Shown here: positions 31,933-40,198 of the stretch, one piece after another
Position numbering within the stretch: the first letter of the stretch is position 1
How the letters are laid out: every line of letters starts with the position of its first letter
Source: Planctomycetia bacterium
GTDB lineage: Bacteria; Planctomycetota; Phycisphaerae; Phycisphaerales; SM1A02
Reading direction: 5' to 3'
DNA length: 50,054 bases
Assembly: GCA_005799495.1 (NCBI GenBank)
Contig: SYGP01000021.1
Location: forward strand, 1 to 50,054
Program-made: the position numbers and the translations under genes
Notes under the pieces: generated by a model
The model's input: the letters and a program-made list of their open reading frames with translations, nothing else
The model's database searches: none
What the model was told of the DNA's origin: nothing

Positions 31933-33730
31933 ACGATTCCACCTCTTGGAACAGCGCCGCATCATCTTCGCCCGCTCCGGAGCAGTCAATGGCGAGAAAA
32001 CGATCTGATCCGATGAGATCGCGCGCCAGTTCTCGCGCCGCCGACTGCGGTGCGACCATGCTGAGGATGACGACCATCCCTTGATCGAGCAGGAGTCGTG
32101 CAACCTCCGCAGCCCGACGAAGGTTTTCACTGCGGTCCTCGTCGCTGAAGGTGAGATCGCGGCTGAGCCCCCCACGAAGCGCCTGTCCATCGAGCACCAT
32201 CGCCGCGTGGCTCTGCTGCCACAAGTGGCGTTCGAGCGCGAAGGCGCGGCGCGTCTTCCCTGACTTTGGCGGGCCAAACAGCAGGATCGCGGCGGGTCGC
32301 TGCCGCCACCGTGACGCGCGTTCCACCGCTTCGATTGCGTTCCGACTCGCGGGCGGTTCGATCGTGGGCGCTGGATGCGTCGCCCAGTGCGCACGGCGCG
32401 GACTGGGTTCATGGGGATCGCCGCTCCGCACCATGCCTGCGGCGGCTGTGGCATGCGTCACGCGATCGATCAGGATGAGCGCGCCGAGTGATCGCATCTG
32501 TCGATACGGCTCCACCATGATCGGCTGCTGCGTGACGATGTCCACGCGTCCGATCTCGTTCCACTCCAGCGAATCGCGCATGTGCTGCGCAAGGGTGTCG
32601 ACATCCACGACATGCCGAATGCGAACGACCGTCGCCGGCACAGTGCGCGTTCCAATGCGCATCAGGAACGATGCGCCTGCCACGAGCGGCGTTTCATCCA
32701 TCCAAACCAGATCCGCCTCGATCGAAGTGCATGCGACGGGTTGCTGGGCGCCGCCCACACACGCAATCACATCGCCTCGGCTGCAGTCCACCTCATCGGC
32801 AAGCGTGACGACGATGCTGCGCGGTGCTGCCGCCGACTGCAGATCGCCACCATCGGATGGATCGCGCGCAATGCGTGCAATGCGCGTCTGCCGACCGGAC
32901 GGCAAGATCTGCACGCGGTCACCCACGGCCATGCTGCCCGACTCGATGCGCCCGGCAAAGCCGCGGAAGTCCAGCGAAGGGCGGATCACCTGCTGAACGG
33001 GAAGGCGCAGCGGCGCATCGGCCGATGGCTTCATCACGGGCACGCCCTCGAGCAACTGAAGAATCGTCGGTCCGCGATACCAGGGTGCATGGGCACCAGG
33101 ATGCACGATGAAGTCCCCATGCAGCGCGCTGATCGGCACCACCGTTGGCTCGGGAGTCCCAAGCCGCGCACACCACGCGAAAAAGTCCCGCTCCACGGCG
33201 CGGAAACACGCTTCATCCCACCCAACGAGATCCATCTTGTTGACCGCGGCAACCATCTGCGGCAGTCCGAGGAGTGCAGCGATGAACGCATGGCGCCGCG
33301 TCTGCCGCGTCATGCCATGACGCGCATCGATGAGCGTGATCGCCAACTGGCAGTGGCTCGCGCCCGTCGCCATGTTGCGCGTGTACTGCTCATGCCCCGG
33401 ACAATCCGCGATGATGAAACTACGCCGCGCCGTCGAGAAGTAGCGCCACGCCACATCGATCGTGATGCCCTGTTCGCGTTCCGCCTTGAGACCGTCGACC
33501 AGCAGCGCAAGATCCACCTTGCCCCCCTGTGTGCCGTGGATCTTGCTGTCCTCCTCCAACGCCTTGCGATGATCGTCGTACACACGGTCCGTGTCGTGCA
33601 AGAGGCGACCGATCAGGGTGCTCTTCCCGTCATCGACGGATCCGCATGTGAGAAAACGCAGCAACTCCATCGATTGGTATCGATCGAGGAATCCACCGAG
33701 TGTCTCGCCCTCGTTCAACAGCGACGACAT
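31898..33730 (-). CDS. cysN: Sulfate adenylyltransferase subunit 1 fused to an incomplete adenylylsulfate kinase domain (CysNC)
   Basis: The product (610 aa) has an N-terminal EF-Tu-like GTPase (FLTCGSVDDGKSTLIGRLL; DCPGHEQY; NKMDLVGW), two beta-barrel domains to about 430, a linker, and from about 480 a CysC-like kinase domain (P-loop GPPKSGKT at 486-493; VLDGQALRGGLSRDLTF). CysN with CysD makes adenosine 5'-phosphosulfate, and CysC phosphorylates it to PAPS. The kinase part is only about 130 residues. It lacks the C-terminal RDPKG...ARAG / TG...PYE region of active CysC enzymes and ends inside the eboF overlap. The start at 33730 shares a base with the cysD stop (TGATG). Confidence 0.93.
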   Translation of the reverse strand: MSSLLNEGETLGGFLDRYQSMELLRFLTCGSVDDGKSTLIGRLLHDTDRVYDDHRKALEEDSKIHGTQGGKVDLALLVDGLKAEREQGITIDVAWRYFSTARRSFIIADCPGHEQYTRNMATGASHCQLAITLIDARHGMTRQTRRHAFIAALLGLPQMVAAVNKMDLVGWDEACFRAVERDFFAWCARLGTPEPTVVPISALHGDFIVHPGAHAPWYRGPTILQLLEGVPVMKPSADAPLRLPVQQVIRPSLDFRGFAGRIESGSMAVGDRVQILPSGRQTRIARIARDPSDGGDLQSAAAPRSIVVTLADEVDCSRGDVIACVGGAQQPVACTSIEADLVWMDETPLVAGASFLMRIGTRTVPATVVRIRHVVDVDTLAQHMRDSLEWNEIGRVDIVTQQPIMVEPYRQMRSLGALILIDRVTHATAAAGMVRSGDPHEPSPRRAHWATHPAPTIEPPASRNAIEAVERASRWRQRPAAILLFGPPKSGKTRRAFALERHLWQQSHAAMVLDGQALRGGLSRDLTFSDEDRSENLRRAAEVARLLLDQGMVVILSMVAPQSAARELARDLIGSDRFLAIDCSGAGEDDAALFQEVESFIRPDRTPGAG

Positions 33731-34638
33731 CAGAAGTAGCCCTCGCGTTTCTTCTCCTCCATGCTGCCAGACTGATCGTGGTCGATCAGCCGACCCTGCC
33801 GCTCGCTCGTGCGTGCGCGCAACATCTCTTCGACAACCCTTTCGAGCGTGTCTGCACTGCTTTCCACGGCGCCGCTCAGCGGATAGCACCCAAGTGTTCG
33901 GAAGCGAACAACGCGCTCCTGAACGCGCTCGCCCGCGCGCAACTCGAGCCGATCATCATCGCGCATGATGAGCAGCCCATCGCGCTCGACCACAGGACGC
34001 GGCTTCGCAAAGTACAGAGGCACGACCGGCAACCGGTGCTGCAGGATGTACAGCCACACATCCAACTCCGTCCAGTTCGACAGTGGGAACACGCGCATGC
34101 TCTCTCCCTCATGCACGCGAGTGTTGGGAATGTTCCACAACTCTGGACGCTGCCGCCTCGGATCCCAGCGATGATTGCGATCGCGAAAACTGAAGATGCG
34201 TTCTTTCGCCCGACTGCGTTCCTCGTCGCGCCGCGCGCCGCCGAGGGCCGCGTCGTAGCGTCCCGCTTCGAGCGCTTGGCGCAGCGCCTGCGTCTTCATG
34301 ACATCGGTATGGACGCGGCTCCCATGCGTGATCGGTGAAATGCCTTGTCGCAGCCCCTCCGCATTCGTATGGACACGAAGATCGAGCTGGTGCTTGCGAG
34401 CCATCTCGTCGCGGAACGAAATCATCTCGCGGAACTTCCATGTCGTGTCGATGTGCAGCAGGGGAAATGGAAGCTTCGCCGGCCAGAAAGCCTTGAGCGC
34501 CAGATGCAGCAGCACGGTCGAATCCTTCCCGATGGAATACATCAGGACGGGGCGCTCGAAGCCCGCTGCCGCTTCACGAAAAATGTGAATCGCCTCTGCT
34601 TCGAGATCTTCGAGATGGGTCCAACGCCGATCAAGCAT
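33730..34638 (-). CDS. cysD: Sulfate adenylyltransferase subunit 2
   Basis: The product (302 aa) belongs to the PAPS-reductase/ATP-pyrophosphatase fold. Motifs are [20 protein letters not shown] (PP-loop SxGKDS), [35 protein letters not shown] and the C-terminal [13 protein letters not shown]. It catalyses adenylation of sulfate, driven by the CysN GTPase. The ATG at 34638 begins the family homology ([19 protein letters not shown]). The longer open frame upstream is antisense to cysC and not coding. A TAGGCT -10-like hexamer lies 8 nt upstream. Confidence 0.96.
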   Translation of the reverse strand: MLDRRWTHLEDLEAEAIHIFREAAAGFERPVLMYSIGKDSTVLLHLALKAFWPAKLPFPLLHIDTTWKFREMISFRDEMARKHQLDLRVHTNAEGLRQGISPITHGSRVHTDVMKTQALRQALEAGRYDAALGGARRDEERSRAKERIFSFRDRNHRWDPRRQRPELWNIPNTRVHEGESMRVFPLSNWTELDVWLYILQHRLPVVPLYFAKPRPVVERDGLLIMRDDDRLELRAGERVQERVVRFRTLGCYPLSGAVESSADTLERVVEEMLRARTSERQGRLIDHDQSGSMEEKKREGYF

Positions 34639-34646
34639 CTGTGAGA

Positions 34647-34652
34647 AGCCTA
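34647..34652 (-). promoter_or_regulatory. -10-like hexamer TAGGCT, 8 nt before cysD start
   Basis: Read on the minus strand, TAGGCT ends 8 nt before the cysD ATG, which has no Shine-Dalgarno sequence. On the plus strand a TACGCT hexamer at 34663-34668 could serve the divergent cysC. The whole divergent promoter region is only 72 bp. Confidence 0.35.
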
Positions 34653-34710
34653 GCAATTGGACTACGCTCCATGCTTCGTCGGCTCCACTCGAAATCGCGC
34701 AGAGATCACC

Positions 34711-35310
34711 GTGAACGCTCCACGCCCAACTCCGAATGCCGTGCCGCATGCAAAACTCGCGGCAGCGCATCGTTTTGCTCGACTTGGGCGACGAGGCTGC
34801 ACGATCTGGCTGACGGGCATCCCCGCTTCGGGCAAGACCACCATCGCCCTCGCACTCGAAGGCGCGCTTCTCGCCGACGGTACGCCCTGCATCGTGCTCG
34901 ATGGCGACACGCTCCGACATGGATTGAACGCAGGACTTGATTTCTCCGCCAGTGGTCGTGCCGAAGCGGTGCGGCGTGCCGGCGAGGCGGCGCTCCTGAT
35001 CGCCGAGAGTGGTTCCACTGCGGTCGTGAGCATGGTGAGCCCGATGGCCGATGACCGCGCGCTTGTCCGAAGCCGCCACGAGCATGCATCGGTGTTGTTC
35101 CACGAAGTCTTCATCGATGCGCCCGTGCAGATCGCTGAGTCGCGTGATCCCAAGGGGCACTACGCGCGCGCGCGCAGCGGTGATCTGCCCTCATTCACCG
35201 GCGTAAGTGCGCCGTATGAACCGCCGACCGCTCCTGCCCTTCATCTGCGAACGGATCAATCGAGCGTGCATGCGTGTGTCGAAGCGATTCGCGCACTTCT
35301 GAAGGCGTAG
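34711..35310 (+). CDS. cysC: Adenylylsulfate kinase, stand-alone
   Basis: The product (199 aa) has P-loop GIPASGKTT (36-44), the substrate region [25 protein letters not shown], and the complete C-terminal part: [25 protein letters not shown] with [12 protein letters not shown]. It therefore has the elements that the CysN-fused kinase domain lacks, and probably supplies the APS kinase activity. The GTG at 34711 gives the normal family length. A TTG at 34657 would add an unlikely leader. It is divergent from cysD, with the DUF3299-like gene 9 bp downstream. Confidence 0.9.
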   Translation: MNAPRPTPNAVPHAKLAAAHRFARLGRRGCTIWLTGIPASGKTTIALALEGALLADGTPCIVLDGDTLRHGLNAGLDFSASGRAEAVRRAGEAALLIAESGSTAVVSMVSPMADDRALVRSRHEHASVLFHEVFIDAPVQIAESRDPKGHYARARSGDLPSFTGVSAPYEPPTAPALHLRTDQSSVHACVEAIRALLKA

Positions 35311-35319
35311 GAAAGCCGC

Positions 35320-35853
35320 GTGCGACGATTCTGGATGCCCGTTCTCCTGCTGATCGCTGCAGCCGCTTGGCTGCTTCCGGCGCGCAAGCCAACCGTGGAT
35401 GCGCCGCCAAGCGATGTCCGGAGCACGGAGACGATCGAAACACATGGCACGGGATCCGAGCGCGATCCTTACCGACTGAACTGGGCGCTGCTGATGGAAG
35501 CTGAGCGAGGGGCGAGTGCCGATGGCACGATCACGGTTCCAGCCGAGATCGCGAGGTATGACGGAACACATGTGGAAATCAGCGGCTATCTCGCGCCGCC
35601 CGTGGCGGTCGATCGCACTTCGGAACTGCTCGTGATGCGAAACAGATGGGACGGCTGCTGCATTGGCACGCCACCCACGGCGTTCGACTGCATCGAGGCG
35701 ACACTCGTTCAGTCCATTCCCATTCGCGGGCGACACCTCATCTCCTTCGGCACCATCCGAGGCAGATTGCGGATCGAACCCTTCCGGGTTGGGCGATTTC
35801 TGCTGGGGCTTTACCGCATTGAAGAGGGGATCGTCGACGGCTTGGGCCACTGA
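35320..35853 (+). CDS. Secreted DUF3299-like protein
   Basis: The protein has 177 residues. One N-terminal hydrophobic segment (about 6-20) acts as signal or anchor. The domain at about 75-177 (YDGTHVEISGYLAPP; LLVMRNRWDGCCIGTPPTAFDCIEATL; GRLRIEPFRVGRFLLGLYRIE) resembles DUF3299, a family of small periplasmic proteins often found near ABC transporters in gamma-proteobacteria. No function is assigned. The start is GTG with GGAAAG just upstream. It begins 9 bp after cysC and may be co-transcribed. Confidence 0.65.
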   Translation: MRRFWMPVLLLIAAAAWLLPARKPTVDAPPSDVRSTETIETHGTGSERDPYRLNWALLMEAERGASADGTITVPAEIARYDGTHVEISGYLAPPVAVDRTSELLVMRNRWDGCCIGTPPTAFDCIEATLVQSIPIRGRHLISFGTIRGRLRIEPFRVGRFLLGLYRIEEGIVDGLGH

Positions 35854-35877
35854 TGTACTTTCCCTCGCTTCCCTGCA

Positions 35878-36897
35878 ATGAGCATTTCTCCCCAACACCT
35901 CACGCCGCGTACGACAGACCGTCAGCCGATCAGTGATCTCGGTTCGTTCGAGATTGTTCGGCGACTTCCAGTCACGACATGGGCGCTTCGACCGCACATG
36001 GAGTTGCCGCAGATCGCCCCCTGCCACGAGTCCGCGAGTGCGCTGCTTGCGGTGGGGCGTCTCGCTGGATGGATCGATGCGGCGGAGTGGCGCGCTGCCG
36101 CAAAGGCGAGGCTTCTGCTTCGTTACTCACTCCACGGATCCAGTCCTTCGATTCGCACGACGCAGGCGTGGCTCGGTGCTGCTTCGGGTGGTGAGACTGG
36201 CATCGCACATGTGCCTGCTCCGCCAGCGTGGCTCGCCACAATCATGCCGAAGTGGGAGCGAGCTCTTCGAGAGAGTACGACGGGCCATACACACGGCGAC
36301 AGCGATGACGGAGCTCTCCTCCATCGCACATTGTGCGGCGCGTCGTGGACGATCTGGCTCTTCACCCTGCTGCAGCCTTTCGGCGAATCGTCCCTCACTG
36401 TCGCGCACACGCATGCTGCATCCATGGTGAGCGCTGCGGCGGCGACTGCGGTCCCGATGGTTGCGGGCACTCCCACATGCAACGACTCTCGCGCAGAGCA
36501 CCGACGCCTCCTCAGCATCGCACTCGACCGCGAGCGATTCGCCATGTGGCATCGATTCTGGCTCAGGCTTGTTGCAGACGAGGCCCATCAACTGCAGGCT
36601 TTGCTGCTCCGCTTCGATGCCGCGCGCACGCAACTCATCCATGTTGCGGAAGCCATGCGCGCGCCGCGACACTGCGTTCTTCTCGCGCACACCCTCGTTG
36701 AACGCCCGCAGGTCACCGTCAGCGATGCGGCCCGTACGCTCGACATCACATTCCGCGCGGCTCAGGCGATCATCGAAAAGTTCGTCTCACGCGGCTCGCT
36801 GCGGGAAGTCACGGGGCGCAAGCGGGACCGCGTCTTCGCCTGCGACTCGCTCATCGACCCGATGCTTCCTTGGTCGCAGCCGTCGAGTCTTCCGTGA
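35878..36897 (+). CDS. Fic-like protein with degenerate active site and C-terminal winged helix
   Basis: The protein has 339 residues and follows the layout of long Fic-family AMPylators: ELPQIAPCHESASALLAVGRL (44-62), an inhibitory-like region, HVPAPPAWLATIMPKWERALRE (111-132, the usual VPPPP...M..LE.F site) and a late winged-helix domain (about 263-325, VSDAARTLDITFRAAQAIIEK). The Fic motif HPFxDGNGR is replaced by LLQPFGESSLTVAH (164-177). The catalytic His and the phosphate-binding loop are lost, so AMP transfer is not expected. It may act as a DNA-binding or scaffolding remnant. A TACTTT hexamer lies 16 nt upstream of the ATG. Confidence 0.6.
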   Translation: MSISPQHLTPRTTDRQPISDLGSFEIVRRLPVTTWALRPHMELPQIAPCHESASALLAVGRLAGWIDAAEWRAAAKARLLLRYSLHGSSPSIRTTQAWLGAASGGETGIAHVPAPPAWLATIMPKWERALRESTTGHTHGDSDDGALLHRTLCGASWTIWLFTLLQPFGESSLTVAHTHAASMVSAAAATAVPMVAGTPTCNDSRAEHRRLLSIALDRERFAMWHRFWLRLVADEAHQLQALLLRFDAARTQLIHVAEAMRAPRHCVLLAHTLVERPQVTVSDAARTLDITFRAAQAIIEKFVSRGSLREVTGRKRDRVFACDSLIDPMLPWSQPSSLP

Positions 36898-37360
36898 ACT
36901 GACTCGCGTCGCCATGCTTTGGCACATCTTCGATCGGTGTCGCTCTTGGCGAATTGGGAACGCCCGCGCGATAAAAGCGTGCGACGTAGCGGTAGAGCTG
37001 TCCGCCCGGCTGCGCGGGTGACCACGACGAAGTCGGGGGCATGGGTGTCAGAGAGGAGGACACCGTTCCCTCGCCCGCTGGTCGTCGTCCGTCGTCGAGC
37101 CCCTTCCCCCACTGCACACTGTTTGCCCCGACTGCACACGCAGCTGCAATCGCCTCAGGTTCACCAAAGCCTGCACCCGCAGAAAAGGAGGATGTTCCAA
37201 TCAGCCCACTGCCTGCGGGCTGCGCGGCGACGACCTGTACGGTTTCCGTGGCCGGGAACCGATCGCCTTGATAACAGCTCAGGAACTGGTTGGAGCAGCC
37301 TCCGAGAAGCGGCGCAACGACGCCACAAAGGAGGATTCCCAGACGAAAGAGGGTTGGCAT
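36851..37360 (-). CDS. Small lipoprotein of unknown function
   Basis: The protein has 169 residues. A clear lipobox ends the signal peptide (GVVAPLLGGC, lipidated C22), followed by Gly/Ala-rich and polar sequence with little recognisable structure (VGANSVQWGKGL). I know no family. The 3' end overlaps the convergent Fic-like gene by 47 bp. The start region faces the dihydrouridine synthase gene across 27 bp. A TACGAT hexamer on the minus strand ends 6 nt before the ATG. Confidence 0.6.
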   Translation of the reverse strand: MPTLFRLGILLCGVVAPLLGGCSNQFLSCYQGDRFPATETVQVVAAQPAGSGLIGTSSFSAGAGFGEPEAIAAACAVGANSVQWGKGLDDGRRPAGEGTVSSSLTPMPPTSSWSPAQPGGQLYRYVARFYRAGVPNSPRATPIEDVPKHGDASQFTEDSTAATKEASGR

Positions 37361-37366
37361 GGGCGC

Positions 37367-37381
37367 ATCGTAGAGGACAAT
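37367..37381. promoter_or_regulatory. Divergent -10-like hexamers between the lipoprotein and dihydrouridine synthase genes
   Basis: On the minus strand TACGAT (37372-37367) ends 6 nt before the lipoprotein ATG. On the plus strand GACAAT (37376-37381) ends 6 nt before the chosen GTG of the dus gene. The gap between the two start codons is only 27 bp, so both transcripts would be leaderless or nearly so. Confidence 0.35.
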
Positions 37382-37387
37382 GCTCCG

Positions 37388-38443
37388 GTGCTTCGCATCG
37401 GACCGCTCACACTGAAGACTCCGCTGCTGCTCGCGCCGATAGCGGGGCACTGCGACCTTCCGTTTCGCCTGCTCTGCCGAGAACAGGGTGGCGTTGGGCT
37501 CGCCAGCACGGATCTGCTGAACTCGCGCGCCATTCTCAACGGATCAGCAAAGACCCTTGAACTTGCGGCGACTTGCCCCGCCGACGATCCCTGCGGCATG
37601 CAACTCTACGGCAATGGCGATGATCCGCTGCCGCAGGCTGCCTGCTGGGCAGTCGATCATGGCGCGCGCCTCATCGACATCAACATGGGCTGCCCCGTGG
37701 ACAAGGTTGCGAAGAAGCACGGCGGATCATTGTTGCTGCGTGACTGCAGTGCGACAACGCTTCTCGCCGAGAGAATCGTGAAGGCAGTGGAACGCCACTC
37801 TGGAGGGCGCGTTCCCGTGACGGCAAAGATGCGACTCGGTTGGGATCCAGAACATTTCGTGGCGCCTCGGCTCGCGCGCGATCTCGAGTCCATCGGCATT
37901 CAAGCGGTCACTGTGCACGGTCGGTGGACGATTCAGTTCTTTTCTGGACATGCCGACTGGGCGCGAATCGGCGAGGTGGTCAGCGCCGTCCGCGGCATTC
38001 CCGTCATTGGAAACGGTGACATCACCGAACCGATGCATGTCCTCTCGATGCTGCGCCAAACAGGTTGCCAGGGCGTGATGATCGGGCGCGCCGCACTGCG
38101 CACCCCGTGGATCTTTCGCCATGCGTGGGAGTTGCTGCAGATGCCGAAGCCAGATCCGTCACTCCTGCAGGAGCCATCTGTGTCCGATAAAATATCGATG
38201 ATTGGTCGGCACCTGGAGCTTCTCAGTGCCCAGAACTACTCAGAACGCCATGCGCTCCACATGATGAAGCTCCGAATGGCCTGGTATGGAAAGACCATTC
38301 AGAACGGGAAGGCGCTTCGAGAGTCATTTCGAACTGCCGTTTCGGTTCGCGAAATGGGTTCTGCTCTGACCGCATTTGCACAGTCGCAGGCTGCTCATGC
38401 AGCACCCAATCGCGCCTTGCCTTCCGCATCGACTTCAGTCTGA
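37388..38443 (+). CDS. tRNA-dihydrouridine synthase, DusB-like
   Basis: This 351-residue flavin enzyme reduces uridine to dihydrouridine in tRNA. Motifs are TPLLLAPIAGHCDLPFR, DINMGCPVDKVAKKHGGSLLL (C102, the usual catalytic Cys position), VTAKMRLGWD, VTVHGRW, VIGNGDI and GVMIGRAALRTPWIF. A C-terminal helical domain (about 255-330) contains MMKLRMAWYGKTI. There is no in-frame ATG in the plausible start zone. I chose GTG 37388, where homology begins and which clears the divergent lipoprotein; the frame is open to a TTG at 37268. Confidence 0.9.
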   Translation: MLRIGPLTLKTPLLLAPIAGHCDLPFRLLCREQGGVGLASTDLLNSRAILNGSAKTLELAATCPADDPCGMQLYGNGDDPLPQAACWAVDHGARLIDINMGCPVDKVAKKHGGSLLLRDCSATTLLAERIVKAVERHSGGRVPVTAKMRLGWDPEHFVAPRLARDLESIGIQAVTVHGRWTIQFFSGHADWARIGEVVSAVRGIPVIGNGDITEPMHVLSMLRQTGCQGVMIGRAALRTPWIFRHAWELLQMPKPDPSLLQEPSVSDKISMIGRHLELLSAQNYSERHALHMMKLRMAWYGKTIQNGKALRESFRTAVSVREMGSALTAFAQSQAAHAAPNRALPSASTSV

Positions 38444-38450
38444 ACGCCTT

Positions 38451-38481
38451 GCGCGTGCTGATTTTCATGAAAATCACGCGC
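38451..38481. promoter_or_regulatory. Inverted repeat downstream of dus / upstream of the first sorting-tail protein
   Basis: A perfect 16-bp palindrome GATTTTCATGAAAATC (38460-38475) is flanked by GCGCGT on the left (3-base offset) and its complement ACGCGC on the right. There is no T-run after it, so it fits an operator at least as well as a terminator. Confidence 0.5.
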
Positions 38482-38575
38482 CTTGAACTAGCCAATGCGG
38501 CATTGCCGGTTTATCTTTGGGCGTCTAGGGGATAGTTCTGTTGCGCTTTGGATACGTCAAGAACAGGGAAAAGGC

Positions 38576-39343
38576 ATGCAATCCATCTATCACTTTAGCT
38601 ACGCCTCGGTTGGCGCTTCGCTTCTCTGCGCGGCTACCGCGCTGGGCACTGTGTCGGCACCCCCATTCGCCTTCTTGCTTTCATCAGAAGGTGTCGCGGG
38701 TGGCGGACTGGCCTCCGACTTCGGTTCGGTCGTGCAAGTTGCACCAACCGAGTGGCTGTATCAAGGCAGCTACCACGGCAACACCGGCACGACACTCTCA
38801 TGGATTTACTTGGTAGACCCCGATCCGTTTATCACAGGGACATTCACTGTGACCAATGAGTCGGATCTCGCGCGCGACTACCTCCTCGACTTTTCATTGT
38901 CCATCAGCCCACCCCTCGCGGCGAGCTTGCTCTCGGGACAGGTGAGCGGAACGCTCACAGATTCCAACGGATCTGGAAGCGCACTCCTGACTTCGATCAA
39001 CGGGGGCTCCGTCTACTCGGCCCTTGCTGATCAGTCGGTTGTCCAAGCACTGATGGCAAATGCGTTCCAACAGGTGACAGCCGCGAATGGAACGACCTCG
39101 TTCTCCGACGGATCCTTTGGATTCCCAGTTCCAGTCTCGGGCCCCGCAATCAACTCCACGATCGGAATTCGATTCGCATTCTCATTGAGTGCGGGCGATT
39201 CCGTTTCGTTCTCAAGCGTCTTTGTTGCCAACCCAATCCCCGCCCCAGCTGCCTTCATTGTGTGCGGCTTCCTGGGATTGGAATCACGGAAAAGAAGTCG
39301 GTGCGGCTCCTCGCGAGCCAATACATCATTGATGCGCAGATAG
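38576..39343 (+). CDS. Secreted protein with PEP-CTERM-like sorting tail (first of a tandem pair)
   Basis: The protein has 255 residues: an N-terminal signal peptide (about 8-27), a Ser/Thr/Gly-rich beta-type body (TGTFTVTNESDLARDY, SGTLTDSNGSGSALL), and a C-terminal segment NPIPAPAAFIVCGFLGLESRKRSR. That segment reads as Pro-Ala-Pro motif, short hydrophobic helix and basic cluster, like PEP-CTERM-type sorting signals in planctomycetes. About 14 further residues follow the basic cluster, which is unusual. The ATG at 38576 has GGGAAAAGG immediately upstream. The frame is open further up. Confidence 0.7.
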   Translation: MQSIYHFSYASVGASLLCAATALGTVSAPPFAFLLSSEGVAGGGLASDFGSVVQVAPTEWLYQGSYHGNTGTTLSWIYLVDPDPFITGTFTVTNESDLARDYLLDFSLSISPPLAASLLSGQVSGTLTDSNGSGSALLTSINGGSVYSALADQSVVQALMANAFQQVTAANGTTSFSDGSFGFPVPVSGPAINSTIGIRFAFSLSAGDSVSFSSVFVANPIPAPAAFIVCGFLGLESRKRSRCGSSRANTSLMRR

Positions 39344-39359
39344 TGCGCCAGTCAAGTCG

Positions 39360-40097
39360 ATGGGAAGGAAAAGGTTGATCCAGACCCCAATGTCAACTTT
39401 GCTACCCAGAGCAGCACTGCTCTCGGGTTTGCTCATCAGCGGACCAGCTCTCGGCGGATTTTCCCTTGAGGGCTTTACCGCCTCGGTGCTATCCACTGCT
39501 GGCAGTTCAACACCGACCAACACAGTCACTCCAGTTTCGAGCACCACATGGTCGGCCACCGGTGCGTGGACGGCGGGCGGCGCTTCGGTCAGCTGGACCG
39601 ACAACACGCAAGGATGGAATCCTGTCACGAACAGTGGGTTCACCAACGGCAACTTTGTTGTCCGAAACCAAAGCGCGTCTGCCCAGGACTTCTCGATCAC
39701 AATCGGAATGACCGGCTCTGCCGCAGGCCCACTGACAATCAGCGGCTCCGTCGGCGGTCAGTTCCTGAACGCCTCAACTGCGCTCGGCAGCCTGACAAGC
39801 ACCGTACCTCTGTGGGCTGCGCTCGTGGATGGCACGCCCGCGCGAAGCGAGTTCAACAACACACTCGTCTTTGCACAGCCTTTCCAGATCATTTCACTGG
39901 GCAACGCCAACTTCTCTGGAGTTGTGGTGCCCACATCAGCAGCCTCCAACATCTCGATCCGCCTGAACTTCAGGATGTCCGCGGGGTCCGAGGCGAGTTT
40001 TTCAAGCACCGTCGCCTTCCAAGCGGTTCCCAACCCTGGCGCCGTGGCACTGATCGCCCTCGCGGGAGCATTCGGACGGCGGCGACGGCGGCGCTGA
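39360..40097 (+). CDS. Secreted protein with PEP-CTERM-like sorting tail (second of a tandem pair)
   Basis: The protein has 245 residues: a signal peptide (hydrophobic about 16-31), a Ser/Thr/Asn-rich repetitive body (GNFVVRNQSASAQDFSITIGM) and a textbook tail VPNPGAVALIALAGAFGRRRRRR. Its last 60 residues resemble the preceding protein (MSAGSEASFSS versus LSAGDSVSFSS), so the two are paralogues. The start may instead be the ATG at 39390. A strong terminator follows 43 bp downstream. No exosortase or other sorting enzyme gene lies in the window. Confidence 0.75.
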   Translation: MGRKRLIQTPMSTLLPRAALLSGLLISGPALGGFSLEGFTASVLSTAGSSTPTNTVTPVSSTTWSATGAWTAGGASVSWTDNTQGWNPVTNSGFTNGNFVVRNQSASAQDFSITIGMTGSAAGPLTISGSVGGQFLNASTALGSLTSTVPLWAALVDGTPARSEFNNTLVFAQPFQIISLGNANFSGVVVPTSAASNISIRLNFRMSAGSEASFSSTVAFQAVPNPGAVALIALAGAFGRRRRRR

Positions 40098-40140
40098 AAC
40101 AGCCGAGCCGCTGATCGACAGAAGCAGATTTCGTGTGCAG

Positions 40141-40173
40141 CCCCCGACGCTTCCAAGCGGTCGGGGGTTTTTT
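40141..40173 (+). terminator. Rho-independent terminator
   Basis: CCCCCGAC...GTCGGGGG forms an 8-bp outer stem, with GCTT/AAGC pairing inside it around a CC loop and one bulged G. It is followed directly by six T. It terminates the tandem sorting-tail genes, 25 bp before the end of the convergent scpB. Confidence 0.93.
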
Positions 40174-40198
40174 CACCCCATCTGCCGCTGGAAGGGAT

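Noticed and set aside
33730-35160. A 476-residue version of CysD reaching through the divergent cysC gene
   Set aside because: The upstream 174 codons are the antisense of cysC; family homology begins at the ATG at 34638.
37268-37387. Extended N-terminus of the dihydrouridine synthase from a TTG at 37268
   Set aside because: The extra 40 residues are low in family character and run antisense through the signal peptide of the divergent lipoprotein gene.
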